Assembly (NCBI GenBank): GCA_020845575.1
Contig: JADLFL010000076.1
Span: 1 to 64,000, forward strand
Origin: Acidobacteriota bacterium
GTDB taxonomy: Bacteria > Acidobacteriota > Vicinamibacteria > Vicinamibacterales > Vicinamibacteraceae
Length of the DNA stretch: 64,000 bases
Direction of reading: 5' to 3'
The position numbers and the translations under genes were made by a program. A model generated the notes under the pieces. That model was not told where the DNA came from. It saw only the letters and a list, made by a program, of their open reading frames with translations, and did not search any database. Positions 8,899-16,860 of the stretch are shown here, piece after piece (position 1 is the stretch's first letter; each line of letters opens with the position of its first letter).

Positions 8899-9172
8899 CG
8901 GCCGGGCAGGACTCCGAGTTCGCGTTGCGTGTCCAGGTCGTCTTCCAGATCCTGCGCGGTGTACTGCAGGGGCACATGATGTGCCTTGAGCAGCGCGTGC
9001 ACCTGGAAGCGCGACTCGAGCCCCAGCAGCCGGCGCACCTGCGGCTCGGTCAGGACGCCGGTGCGATATGCCTCGACTGCGAGTGCTTCGAGCACACGCG
9101 ACGCGGCACGTCGTCCCACTGTCCTTGCAGGACCGCGGAGATGTCGTCGGGCAACTGAATGGTGACCCGCAT
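8895..9172 (-). pseudogene. Frameshifted UPF0175 antitoxin gene
   Basis: From the ATG at 9172 the frame reads MRVTIQLPDDISAVLQGQWD, then DVPRRV, after which the matching sequence VLEALAVEAYRTGVLTEPQV continues in another frame down to a TGA at 8895. The whole matches the UPF0175 antitoxin family once a single-base loss near 9091-9101 is allowed. It is the cognate partner of the broken DUF3368 toxin. Confidence 0.8.
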
Positions 9173-9226
9173 ATTCCGATTGTATCGCGTCGATCTCCCG
9201 CCTGGGCCCAGGGGGTGCCAAGCGCA

Positions 9227-9754
9227 TCACACCTGTCGCAGCGCTTCGGTTGGTTGAATGCGCAGCGCTCGACGCGCCGGGCCGGCGCAGGCCAGCACGC
9301 CCATGGCGGCCATGACGAGGGACGTGACGATCGACGACACGATGAGATCCACTGTCAGGTTGTCGCTGCGCCATGCGAAGAAGAAGATGAGACTGTTGCC
9401 GGCGAGGATCCCGCCGCCGAGTTGACGGCCGGCACGGGCGAAGACGCTGCGGAGCGCGCGCCGTGGGTTGGCGCCGAGGGCGATACGGATCCCGATCTCG
9501 CGCGTGCGATGCGCCACGGCAACGGCCATGAGCGCGTGCGGACCGGCCGCGGCGAAGACCAGCGCCACGAGCAGGATGCTGCCGAAGACGACGCTGCCGA
9601 TCGCCATCCGCATCTGCTCCTGTGCGGCGATGTCATCGAGCGTGAGGATCTGTCCGATGTGCAAGCCCGCGTTGACCTGTCGCGCAAGGTCGGCAAGGCG
9701 GGGTGCAAGCGGCGCCGCATCGCCGGCCACGTGCGCAGGCGCGTGGGAGGCGCG
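9227..9754 (-). pseudogene. 3' stump of an ADOP/MacB-like FtsX permease gene
   Basis: About 175 codons remain, bounded upstream by an in-frame TGA. The content is the C-terminal FtsX domain of the acidobacterial permease family: the four-helix module with HRTREIGIRIALGANPRRALRS and the closing ARRALRIQPTEALRQ. The intact relative at 33778-36522 is 914 residues, so some 80% is missing. It is likely a decayed copy rather than a functional short protein. Confidence 0.75.
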
Positions 9755-9808
9755 TCATCCTGTCTTGCTGTCAAGAGGAGAGGCGCCGGTCGGGCTGACG
9801 GCTCTGAC

Positions 9809-10072
9809 TCAGCTCAACAGATCTGCCAGTTGCGGCAGGGCCGTCGTGAGCGGCAGAACCTTGATACCGTCGACTTCGTACGCACGCGTCCCGCCATAGA
9901 ACAGGAATGGACGTGCCATGGGATAGTCGCGTACGAACAGGCGCAGCGGCGAGAGGTCGGCATCACGGAAGACCGACGCGCGCTTCACCTCGATCGCCAC
10001 GAGTCCTCGCTCTCCGTAGAGCGCGAAATCCACTTCCTTCCCATCGCGCGTGCGCCAGAAGTGCAGGGCGTA
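9809..10072 (-). pseudogene. 3' stump of a DUF4143 ATP-binding protein gene
   Basis: In-frame sequence begins after a TAA at 10073-10075 and reads YALHFWRTRDGKEVDFALYG and onward to VLPLTTALPQLADLL. The motif 'WRTRDGKEVDF' followed by 'VAIEVKR' is the DUF4143 nuclease-like C-terminus of AAA+ proteins often found in toxin-like islands. The AAA domain is absent. Confidence 0.75.
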
Positions 10073-10109
10073 TTACGACGCCGTTTTGTCGAGGTGTCTC
10101 ATTCCTCCG

Positions 10110-10538
10110 TCAGTCCGCCCAGTCGAGACCCTCGTGCGTGATCACGAGGGTTTCGGTGGCCACGTCGTTGCCCAGTCCCTCGAGCGTCGGGCCCTCCCAC
10201 TTCGACGGCCAGCCGCTCGTGAACCTCCAGCGCGCCACCGGCTGCCCTGTGCCGTCGAGCAGCACGATCACGCCGTCGCGGCGGTCGACCTGTCCATCGA
10301 TGACGGCCTTGCGCCAGAGCCAGAGGGACCGGTCGGTGGTGAGACCCCGTTTCATCGTGATGTCGGAGACCTTGTGAATGCCGGGGACGCGTCGCACGCG
10401 CGAAGGATCCGTCCCGTCGCGATGCGCGATCACCTCGGACTCGCTGATGAGGCCGGTCACCTCCGCGAACTCGCCGACCACCAGGCCATCGATCTCCGCA
10501 CGGAAGCGGAAGTTGCCATACGGATCCGGACGTGCCAT
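10110..10538 (-). CDS. Phage tail tube-like protein (T4 gp19 family), solitary
   Basis: A 142-residue protein. The pattern 'DPYGNFRFRAEIDGLVVGEF', then EVTGL, KVSDITMKRGLT and W..WRKAVIDG is typical of the gp19-like 'conserved phage tail region' proteins that form the inner tube of contractile tails and extracellular injection systems. The ATG at 10538 has GAGGAG upstream. Tube proteins normally sit in a cluster with sheath, baseplate and ATPase genes; none is nearby. It could be a remnant of such a cluster or an orphan tube subunit supplied to a system elsewhere. Confidence 0.8.
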   Translation of the reverse strand: MARPDPYGNFRFRAEIDGLVVGEFAEVTGLISESEVIAHRDGTDPSRVRRVPGIHKVSDITMKRGLTTDRSLWLWRKAVIDGQVDRRDGVIVLLDGTGQPVARWRFTSGWPSKWEGPTLEGLGNDVATETLVITHEGLDWAD

Positions 10539-10601
10539 CGCTGTGCTCCTCTGAAGGGACAACGACGCACCCGCACCGATCGCACGCGATCGAATGACGG
10601 G

Positions 10602-11020
10602 TTACCGCACGGCAAAAGGATTGACGATCTGTACGCCGGCCTTGCGGAAGTCGGAGCCATTGCGCGTTGCGACGGTCAACGAAGTAGCCCTTCTCCGGGC
10701 AGGCGAGCAGCCAGTCGATCGCGCCATCGTTGGGCCGAGCCGCCCGCCGGTCCAGGCGCAATCCGATTGTGCGACGTTCCTCCGTGGCGTGGAGAAGCCC
10801 GTCGGCAAGGGTTACCAGATGCCGGCGATGTCTGAGTCCGAGTCTGCACGCGTCAGGGCGACGAGGAGCCGCATCGACGACCTCCATTCCACTCTCCTCG
10901 CCACGCCAGAGAAGCACTTGATGGAACAGATGGAGACCGAGATTCACGGGCTTGTCGCGGCTGTGAGGGACTTGCCCGGACATCGTCTCGGTGAGGTCGG
11001 CCGCCAACAACACGCCGCCA
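10602..11020 (-). pseudogene. Decayed FitB-like vapC toxin gene
   Basis: The end reads SLTVATRNGSDFRKAGVQIV followed by NPF, a near-perfect VapC/FitB C-terminus, but the frame is closed upstream. About 137 codons upstream, in other frames, GVLLAADLTETMSGQVPH resembles a VapC start with the first catalytic Asp replaced. The spacing fits a full-length gene broken by frameshifts. The middle is only weakly recognisable. No intact protein can be made. Confidence 0.5.
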
Positions 11021-11081
11021 TCGTGCAGGACGGAAGCTGAACGGCGGCTGAACGCGTCGGCACCGTGCTGTGGCCACGTGT

Positions 11082-11115
11082 CTTACATCGTAAGCCAGGC
11101 TACAATGACGTCATG
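11082..11115 (+). promoter_or_regulatory. Leaderless-type promoter with palindromes for AbrB/VapC pair
   Basis: TACAAT (11101-11106) fits a -10 box and puts the transcription start at about 11113, the A of the ATG, so the message is probably leaderless. Two symmetric sites flank it: CTTAC-ATC-GTAAG (11082-11094) and the palindrome TGACGTCA (11106-11113), candidates for antitoxin self-regulation. No good -35 was seen. Confidence 0.5.
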
Positions 11116-11376
11116 TCCACTCTCGTCATGTCGTCCAAGGGGCAGATCGTCCTGCCGGCATCCACTCGGCGCCGACTGGGGCTCGGCGCCGGTTCGACGC
11201 TCGAGGTGCTGGAAGAGGGTGACGGCCTGCGGTTGCGCGTCGTGCGAGCCGTTGCGCAGACCGACGTGACCGACCTCGCGGGCCTGGTGAAGGCGCCCTC
11301 GCGCGGCGTGCCGCGCAGGCTCGATGATTTCGACGCCGCGTCACTCACCGCGCGCACGCCGCCGAGCAGGCCATGA
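11113..11376 (+). CDS. AbrB/MazE-type antitoxin
   Basis: An 87-residue protein with an N-terminal swapped-hairpin AbrB domain (VMSSKGQIVLPASTRRRLGL) and a C-terminal tail. It overlaps the next gene by an ATGA and so pairs with a PIN toxin. The start at 11113 is favoured over a frame opening at 11065 because a -10 box and palindromes end right there. Confidence 0.85.
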   Translation: MSTLVMSSKGQIVLPASTRRRLGLGAGSTLEVLEEGDGLRLRVVRAVAQTDVTDLAGLVKAPSRGVPRRLDDFDAASLTARTPPSRP

Positions 11377-11780
11377 AGGCGCTGGACACCAACGTCCTCG
11401 CCCGCTTCTTCATCGACGACCCTGATGACCCTCAGGCCGCCAGACAGCGGCCCGCGGCGGTAGCGGCACTGTCCGCGCGGGCGTTCGTGTCCGTCACGGT
11501 GTTGCTCGAGTTCGAGTGGGTGATGCGTGGCTTCTACGGCATGACGCGCAAGGACATCGCTCGCGTGCTGCGCGCGCTCGCCGGGATCGAGCACGTGACG
11601 ATCGAGGATCGCGGTGCCGTGCTGGGCGCATTGGACGCGTTCGACAAGGGCTTCGACCTCGCCGATGCGCTGCACGTGTGTCGCGGCGGACGCGCGGCGG
11701 GATTCGCCACGTTCGATCGCAAGCTGGCCAGGCGGGCCAGGCGCGTGACCCTTCCGCAGGAGATCGATCTTCTGACCTGA
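11373..11780 (+). CDS. VapC-type PIN-domain toxin
   Basis: A 135-residue PIN domain ribonuclease. Acidic residues are seen at D5 (ALDTNVL), the LLEFEW motif near 45-49, D98 (DLADALH) and D115 (TFDRK). It is translationally coupled to the AbrB antitoxin by an ATGA overlap. This is the only intact pair in the stretch of decayed toxin genes between 8600 and 11800. Confidence 0.9.
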   Translation: MKALDTNVLARFFIDDPDDPQAARQRPAAVAALSARAFVSVTVLLEFEWVMRGFYGMTRKDIARVLRALAGIEHVTIEDRGAVLGALDAFDKGFDLADALHVCRGGRAAGFATFDRKLARRARRVTLPQEIDLLT

Positions 11781-11784
11781 TTGA

Positions 11785-11811
11785 CCAGGGGCTGAAGCCC
11801 CTGGCCTCCAT
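11785..11811. repeat. Dispersed hairpin repeat, family 1 (copy a)
   Basis: CCAGGGGCTGAAGCCCCTGG followed by CCTCCAT. The same palindrome and flank recur at 27100-27126 with CTGAAG changed to TTGAAA, a compensated change, and a variant lies at 39367-39392. It sits just after the vapC stop and could act as a transcription end or a REP-like element. Confidence 0.7.
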
Positions 11812-11830
11812 CAGAAGGACGCCTCGGAGA

Positions 11831-12316
11831 TCAGCGCGGCTCTGCGAGCAGGGCATCGAGCTTGGCGTATCCCTCGTTGACGCCGGTCTCCATGCCCGAA
11901 CGCAGCCACGCGTCGCGGCCTTCGAAGCTGTCGACGAGAGACTGGGCGTGCAGCCGCGTCCAGCCGTCGCCGAGATCCTCGAACCGCAGCGTCTCTAGCG
12001 CGACGTCGTCGGGCATGCCTTCGAAGGTGAACGTCTGCACGATGCGGGTATCGGTGATCTGGTGGAAGCATCCGCGGAACCCGTACGCCTGGCCGCTGCG
12101 CTCCGCGACGTAGCGCCACTCGCCGCCGTTCCGTGCGTCCCACGTGAGGATGTGCGTGTCCATGCCGTTCGGGCCCACCCATCGCGCGAAGAGCCGCGGA
12201 TCCGTGTGGGCGGCCAGGAGCTGACTCGGCGTGGCGGCGAAGTCACGAGTGATGCGGATGACGGGCAGCTTGTCGTCGGCTTCGATCGTGGCGGTGGCGA
12301 TGCGGCGTGCGGTCAT
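11831..12316 (-). CDS. SRPBCC/AHSA1 (activator of Hsp90-like) domain protein
   Basis: A 161-residue START/AHSA1-fold protein. Typical motifs are ITRDFAATPSQLLAAHTDPR near the start, FARWVGPNG, and the C-terminal helix GMETGVNEGYAKLDALL. Such proteins commonly sit in an operon with an ArsR regulator, as here (ATGA overlap with the upstream arsR-like gene). They bind small hydrophobic ligands; the ligand is unknown. Confidence 0.9.
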   Translation of the reverse strand: MTARRIATATIEADDKLPVIRITRDFAATPSQLLAAHTDPRLFARWVGPNGMDTHILTWDARNGGEWRYVAERSGQAYGFRGCFHQITDTRIVQTFTFEGMPDDVALETLRFEDLGDGWTRLHAQSLVDSFEGRDAWLRSGMETGVNEGYAKLDALLAEPR

Positions 12317-12684
12317 GAGAGACGTCCTTTCCGAATGGCCCGCTTCGGGGCTTTGGCGTTCATCTCGGCGAGCAGCGAATCGAGTCGCCGATAGCGGCTC
12401 TCTGCCTGACGCCGGTATCGTTCGATCCACGTGGTCATGAGATTGAGGGGGGCGTGCTCGAGGTGCACCGTTCGTCTCTGGGCATCCCGGGTCTTGGTGA
12501 CCAGGCCGGCGTCTTCGAGGACCCGGAGATGCTTGGAGATGGCTTGCAGGGTGACGTCGTACGGCTCGGCCAGCTCACCGACCGTGGCGTCCGATCCGGC
12601 CAGACGGGCCACGATGTCGCGCCGGATGGGATCGCCCATCGCGGAGAAGACTTTCGACAACGTATCCACCTCATTCTCAATCAT
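12313..12684 (-). CDS. ArsR family winged-helix repressor
   Basis: A 123-residue winged-helix protein: VFSAMGDPIRRDIVARLAG, then ATVGELAEPYDVTLQAISKH as the helix-turn-helix, then the wing ending HLEHAPLN. No metal-binding cysteines, as usual for the ArsR proteins paired with AHSA1 genes. The ATG at 12684 is preferred: a promoter-like TTGACA lies upstream within what would be the longer frame from 12720, and a 13-bp palindrome covers this ATG. It likely represses its own two-gene operon. Confidence 0.85.
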   Translation of the reverse strand: MIENEVDTLSKVFSAMGDPIRRDIVARLAGSDATVGELAEPYDVTLQAISKHLRVLEDAGLVTKTRDAQRRTVHLEHAPLNLMTTWIERYRRQAESRYRRLDSLLAEMNAKAPKRAIRKGRLS

Positions 12685-12732
12685 TGAGTTGACAATGGGC
12701 CAGGTCTCCGCATTTGTCAACCGTACGGTTGA
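12676..12732 (-). promoter_or_regulatory. Promoter and triple palindromic operator of arsR-AHSA1 operon
   Basis: Three symmetric sites are packed in 57 bp: CTCAAT-C-ATTGAG (12676-12688) over the start codon, GTTGACAA/TTGTCAAC arms enclosing the promoter, and the perfect 16-mer TCAACCGTACGGTTGA (12717-12732). On the minus strand TTGACA is followed after 17 bp by a weak CATTGT, putting the transcript start almost at the ATG. This density fits tight ArsR autorepression. Confidence 0.55.
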
Positions 12733-12756
12733 GAATGCCTGCGTCTCAGCCTTCGA

Positions 12757-13809
12757 TCAGCGACGCCGCCTGCGGGCCAGCGAGGCGATCGCGGTGAGGC
12801 CGGCTCCAAGCGATGTCAGCGATGCCGGTTCCGGCACCGACTGTACAGGTGACCCGAGCGTCGAGTACCGAGTGCCGTCGGACCCCGTCACGATCGCGTC
12901 TGGCAGGAGGTTCCCGGCCGCGTCGTACACTTCGAGGCCTCGAAACGTCACGGTGTTCGAGAAGTCGGAGTCCAGGAGGAACTCCAGCGCGCCGGCGTCC
13001 AGGTTGAGCAACTCCATTTCGACGAGGCTCGACAACCACAGGTTGATCGTGGCCGTGCCATCGGCGCCGATGTCGAAACGCGGTGAGATCACGGATTCGT
13101 TGGCCGGGGTTTCGTCATACTGGAACTTCGTGTTCCACGCTTCGGGCTGCCCGGTGAACGCCGCACGATAGAGTTCGTCGTACGTGGGCGCGGCGTCGGT
13201 CGAACTGCTGAACGAGAACTGTGTCTCGAGGTGGTAGCGCGGGATCGTGTACCCCCCGGGAGGGACGTCGGCGAGCCAGTCGACCCACCTCGCGTTCAGG
13301 CCATCGATGTCGTACACCAGACGCCCCGTGGAGGGCGTCCCGGAGGCGCTCGTGATCCTGAACTCGTCGAAGACCAGGGCTTCGGCCAGGACGCTGAACT
13401 CGTAGGTCTCCCAGTTGTAGGCGTCGTTGAACGCACAGAAGGGCGTGTCGATCGGGCACGTCGCCGGGTTGTAGACCGGGGCGACCACGCCTTCCATGGA
13501 GGCGCGGGTCTTCAGGTTCATGGCGTTGGCCGTGGCAGTGGCCGTGGCGTGGACCGCGGCCGCGTACGAGTCCCAGCGGACATCGGCGTCAGCGGCGCCA
13601 ATCGACCCGGTCCACCGGTCGCCTCCCGACTGGATCACGGGCGGACCACTGGTGTTCGTGGCGGTCACCGGCGTGACGCCGCTCTCGCGAACGATGACCT
13701 CCGTGCCTGCGCCCGTGAACCGCACCAGGGTGATGACGTCGGCGCTCGCGGGGACGACGGCGAGCAGTGAGGCGGCCGTCAGGGCCGCCAGGGTGAATCC
13801 ATTGCGCAC
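12757..13809 (-). CDS. PEP-CTERM sorting-domain exported protein
   Basis: A 350-residue exported protein with a clear signal peptide (first 23 residues, cut after PASA). The C-terminus VPEPASLTSLGAGLTAIASL ending in five arginines is a PEP-CTERM signal: VPEP motif, a hydrophobic helix, and an Arg cluster. In the exosortase/EpsH system such proteins are cut and displayed or released with exopolysaccharide. The middle is Asp/Thr-rich with no recognised domain. Exosortase is not in this window, so the sorting machine must be elsewhere. Confidence 0.85.
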   Translation of the reverse strand: MRNGFTLAALTAASLLAVVPASADVITLVRFTGAGTEVIVRESGVTPVTATNTSGPPVIQSGGDRWTGSIGAADADVRWDSYAAAVHATATATANAMNLKTRASMEGVVAPVYNPATCPIDTPFCAFNDAYNWETYEFSVLAEALVFDEFRITSASGTPSTGRLVYDIDGLNARWVDWLADVPPGGYTIPRYHLETQFSFSSSTDAAPTYDELYRAAFTGQPEAWNTKFQYDETPANESVISPRFDIGADGTATINLWLSSLVEMELLNLDAGALEFLLDSDFSNTVTFRGLEVYDAAGNLLPDAIVTGSDGTRYSTLGSPVQSVPEPASLTSLGAGLTAIASLARRRRR

Positions 13810-13877
13810 GTGATGCCTCCTGTGACACGAAACCGGATGGTCTCGTCATCACTGGCGACATTCGTGGCGACCGTTGG

Positions 13878-16793
13878 TCACGGCAATCGGCGCGAGCGAT
13901 CCCCCGTGTGAGCTGTCGCGTCCAGCGCCCTGGCGCGCAGCGACAGCGCCTCACCCAGCCACCGGCTCTCGGGCGAGAGCTGCCGCCAGACGGCTGCGGC
14001 GGCATCCGCATGGACCAGTGCGTCGTCTGGCTGCCCTTCGCGAAGATCGATCCGGGCGAGTGCCACGTGCGCGTCCGCGTGCGCAGGCGTCTCCACCGGA
14101 TACAGCTCGCGCAAGCGAGCGAGGCTTCGCTCCAGAGCGGCCCTCGCCTCGGGCGCTCCGTCCTCGGCGGCCAGCAGCGCCAGATCGACGTGCATCTGCG
14201 CGACATCGCGCGCGGCGGCTGGCACCGTGCCCGACACCTCCACCGCTTCCTCCAGTTGTTGACGCGCAACGTCGCGGCGCCCCGCCAGCGCGTTGAGGCG
14301 CCCGGCCATGAACAGGACACGCGCGACAGGCTTGCCCGCCGCGCGCATGTCAGCCACCACCTGGTCGATCTCGCGCGTGGCCGTCGCGAAGCGACCCGCG
14401 TACGCGTGGCCGAGCGCGCCATACGTCCTGTTGCTCAGCACGATCGGGTGCGTCGGGCCCAGGAAGTCCCTCGTCGCCTTCATCCCGCGATCGATGGCAG
14501 TCACGGCATCGTCTCCGCGCCGGACGAGCGCCATGAGCATGCCGCGCAGGTTCTGCACGTGGACGAAGTCGAGCGCGTCGGCGTCGAGATGCTGTTCGAG
14601 AATCGCGAGTGCCTTGGTGTTGTTCGCGATCGCATCGGCCAGGCGACCGATGCGCATCTGGTTGCCGGACAGGTTGTGGGTGCTGATGCCGACGCCACGC
14701 GACGATTCGCCCTGCATCGCGATCTTGATCGCCAGTGCCTGCTGCAGCTCGGTCACCGCCGGTACGAGATCGCCAGCGTCCGCGAGGGCCTTGGCGCGCA
14801 GTTCCCGCGCGCCAAGTACCCACGGGTGATTGGGTTGGCTCGCATGCGCCGACAGCGTGCGCTCCAGGGCCTGCGCAGACACTTCTACAGCCTCTTCGGA
14901 GTGCTTGGCCTGCTGGAGCGCTTCGCCGAGCGTGCGCCATGACGCCGCGGTCTCCTGGTGATTCCTGCCGAGATATCGTTCGCCGAACTCGATGGCTCGC
15001 CGCGCCGCCGCACTCGCGTCGGCGTACTTCCCGCCGACGATGGCGACGTCGGCGCGCAGGCGCAACGCACGCGCCAGGTCCAGGGCTCTCGCGTCCGGGC
15101 GACGCTCCATCAGCGGGACGATCGCGTCGAGCACCGCGGTGGCCTCGACAGGCTGGCCGCGCTGCATGTGCGACGAGGCGCGCAGCATTCGCGCGTGCAG
15201 GGCTTCCGGGTGATCGACGGGGAGCGCGGCGGCGGCTTCGGTCTCGGCCTGGGCGACCACGGCGTCGAACTCGTTCGATCGTCCGAAACCGCGCAGCCCG
15301 TCGCCGATGAGATTCAGCAGTTGCACGCGCACTTCGGGTGGCGCCTGGAGTTGGGACACCTGCTGGTGCGCGCGTCGCAGCAGATCGACGACCAGCAGTG
15401 GCGACTGACTGTCCGGGGCATCCACATTGGCGTCGCGAAGAATCGAGGCGACAAAGCCCGCCACGCTCTCTGCCCGCTGCTGGGCCACACGAGCCTCGCG
15501 GGCCTGCCACACGGCGATGGCTGCGCCTCCGAGGACGGCCAGCAGCGCCACCACCGCCGCCGTTACGGCCATCCGATGACGATGCATGAACTTCGACGCG
15601 CGGTACCACGTGCTGTCCGGCTGTGCCGTCACGGGTCGCCCGTCGAGCCACGCCGCGACATCGTCGGCGAGCCGGCCCGCCGATTCGTAGCGCCGCTCGG
15701 GATCGGGCTGCAGGGTCTTCGCGACGATCGTGTCGAGGTCGCCGCGCAGCATGCGCGACAGCTCGGTCGGCGTCGAGGCGCGGCTCGCGGCCAGCGTCTC
15801 CGGTGCCGCGACACTCGTGTGCTTCAGCACGAGACGACTCGGTCGAGGCAGATCTCGCGTCACGATGTCGTCGGCCGTTGCCGGAGTCGAGACCTCGTGA
15901 GGCAGCCGGCCGGTCAGCAGCTCGTGCAGGAGCACCCCGAGCGCCCACACGTCGGTGGCCGGAGACGGCGCCTGGCCGCGCAGTTGTTCCGGCGCCGCCC
16001 GCTCGGGTGTCATCGGTGCGGGCAACTCACGCGTCACGCCGCCGTCTTCTTCCGCGGGATCCGGTTGGAGAACCTTGGCGATGCCGAAATCCAGCAGCCG
16101 CACGTCGCCTTCCGGCGTGACGAGGATGTTCGACGGCTTCAGGTCACGGTGCACGATGAGACGCGCGTGGGCGTACTGCACGGCCCGGCACACCTGAAGG
16201 AATTGACGCAGCCGGCCGCGCACGTCGAGGCGGCGCGCGTCTGCGGCGCGTGTGATGGGTTCACCGTCGACGTACTGGAGTACGAGATAGGGACGTCCGT
16301 CGTCTGCCAGTCCGCCATCGAGGAGCGGCGCGACGGCCGGGTGGGTGAGGCGCGCGAGAATGCGGCGCTCGCGCGCGAAGCGCTCGAGAGCATGACGGCC
16401 GGTCAGACCCGTCCTGAGGATCTTGAGCGCCACCTGCTGTGTGTACGGGGCATCTGTCTTCTCGGCCAGATAGACCTCGCCCATCCCTCCGCGTCCGATC
16501 TCCCGAATCACGCGATAGGGACCCACGCGGCTGTTCTCGGCGCGGCTGACGTCCTGTTGCCCACGCATCCAGCGTTCGAGTTCGAAGTCGACTTCCGCCG
16601 CGGGCACGTCGAGCATCTCGAGCAACTCGCGGCGAAGGTCGGGCTCGTCGCCGGTCGCGTCGAGGGCGAACGCGGCACGTTGGTCCGGCCCGAGGGCCAT
16701 CGCCTGTTCGTACAGCTCCGACAACCGTTCCCACACGCGCGTCCGGACCTGTTCGTCTGACACGAGCTTCTCCTCGGCAAGGGGTGGGGTCAC
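13878..16793 (-). CDS. Membrane-anchored Ser/Thr protein kinase with TPR-like C-terminus
   Basis: A 971-residue PknB-type kinase. After an 85-residue N-terminal region come the P-loop GRGGMGEVYLAE (100-111), catalytic K124, HRDLKPSNIL (D217), DFG (235-237) and APEQLRG, so the kinase appears active. A transmembrane helix lies at about 410-430, placing the kinase in the cytoplasm and about 530 residues of TPR-like helical repeats outside. This layout is common in Acidobacteria and Planctomycetes. The ECF sigma gene starts upstream on the same strand, with a 67-bp gap, and probably works with it. Confidence 0.9.
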   Translation of the reverse strand: MTPPLAEEKLVSDEQVRTRVWERLSELYEQAMALGPDQRAAFALDATGDEPDLRRELLEMLDVPAAEVDFELERWMRGQQDVSRAENSRVGPYRVIREIGRGGMGEVYLAEKTDAPYTQQVALKILRTGLTGRHALERFARERRILARLTHPAVAPLLDGGLADDGRPYLVLQYVDGEPITRAADARRLDVRGRLRQFLQVCRAVQYAHARLIVHRDLKPSNILVTPEGDVRLLDFGIAKVLQPDPAEEDGGVTRELPAPMTPERAAPEQLRGQAPSPATDVWALGVLLHELLTGRLPHEVSTPATADDIVTRDLPRPSRLVLKHTSVAAPETLAASRASTPTELSRMLRGDLDTIVAKTLQPDPERRYESAGRLADDVAAWLDGRPVTAQPDSTWYRASKFMHRHRMAVTAAVVALLAVLGGAAIAVWQAREARVAQQRAESVAGFVASILRDANVDAPDSQSPLLVVDLLRRAHQQVSQLQAPPEVRVQLLNLIGDGLRGFGRSNEFDAVVAQAETEAAAALPVDHPEALHARMLRASSHMQRGQPVEATAVLDAIVPLMERRPDARALDLARALRLRADVAIVGGKYADASAAARRAIEFGERYLGRNHQETAASWRTLGEALQQAKHSEEAVEVSAQALERTLSAHASQPNHPWVLGARELRAKALADAGDLVPAVTELQQALAIKIAMQGESSRGVGISTHNLSGNQMRIGRLADAIANNTKALAILEQHLDADALDFVHVQNLRGMLMALVRRGDDAVTAIDRGMKATRDFLGPTHPIVLSNRTYGALGHAYAGRFATATREIDQVVADMRAAGKPVARVLFMAGRLNALAGRRDVARQQLEEAVEVSGTVPAAARDVAQMHVDLALLAAEDGAPEARAALERSLARLRELYPVETPAHADAHVALARIDLREGQPDDALVHADAAAAVWRQLSPESRWLGEALSLRARALDATAHTGDRSRRLP

Positions 16794-16860
16794 GTCGACC
16801 CCTGTCAGCTACTGGCGTTGTCTCGAGTGCCTGATGGTCGGACTGGCTGGCCGCGCTGCG

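Noticed and set aside
13908-16760. Long plus-strand open frames opposite the kinase gene
   Set aside because: They are antisense shadows of the kinase; composition is Arg/Ala/Pro-rich with no domain.
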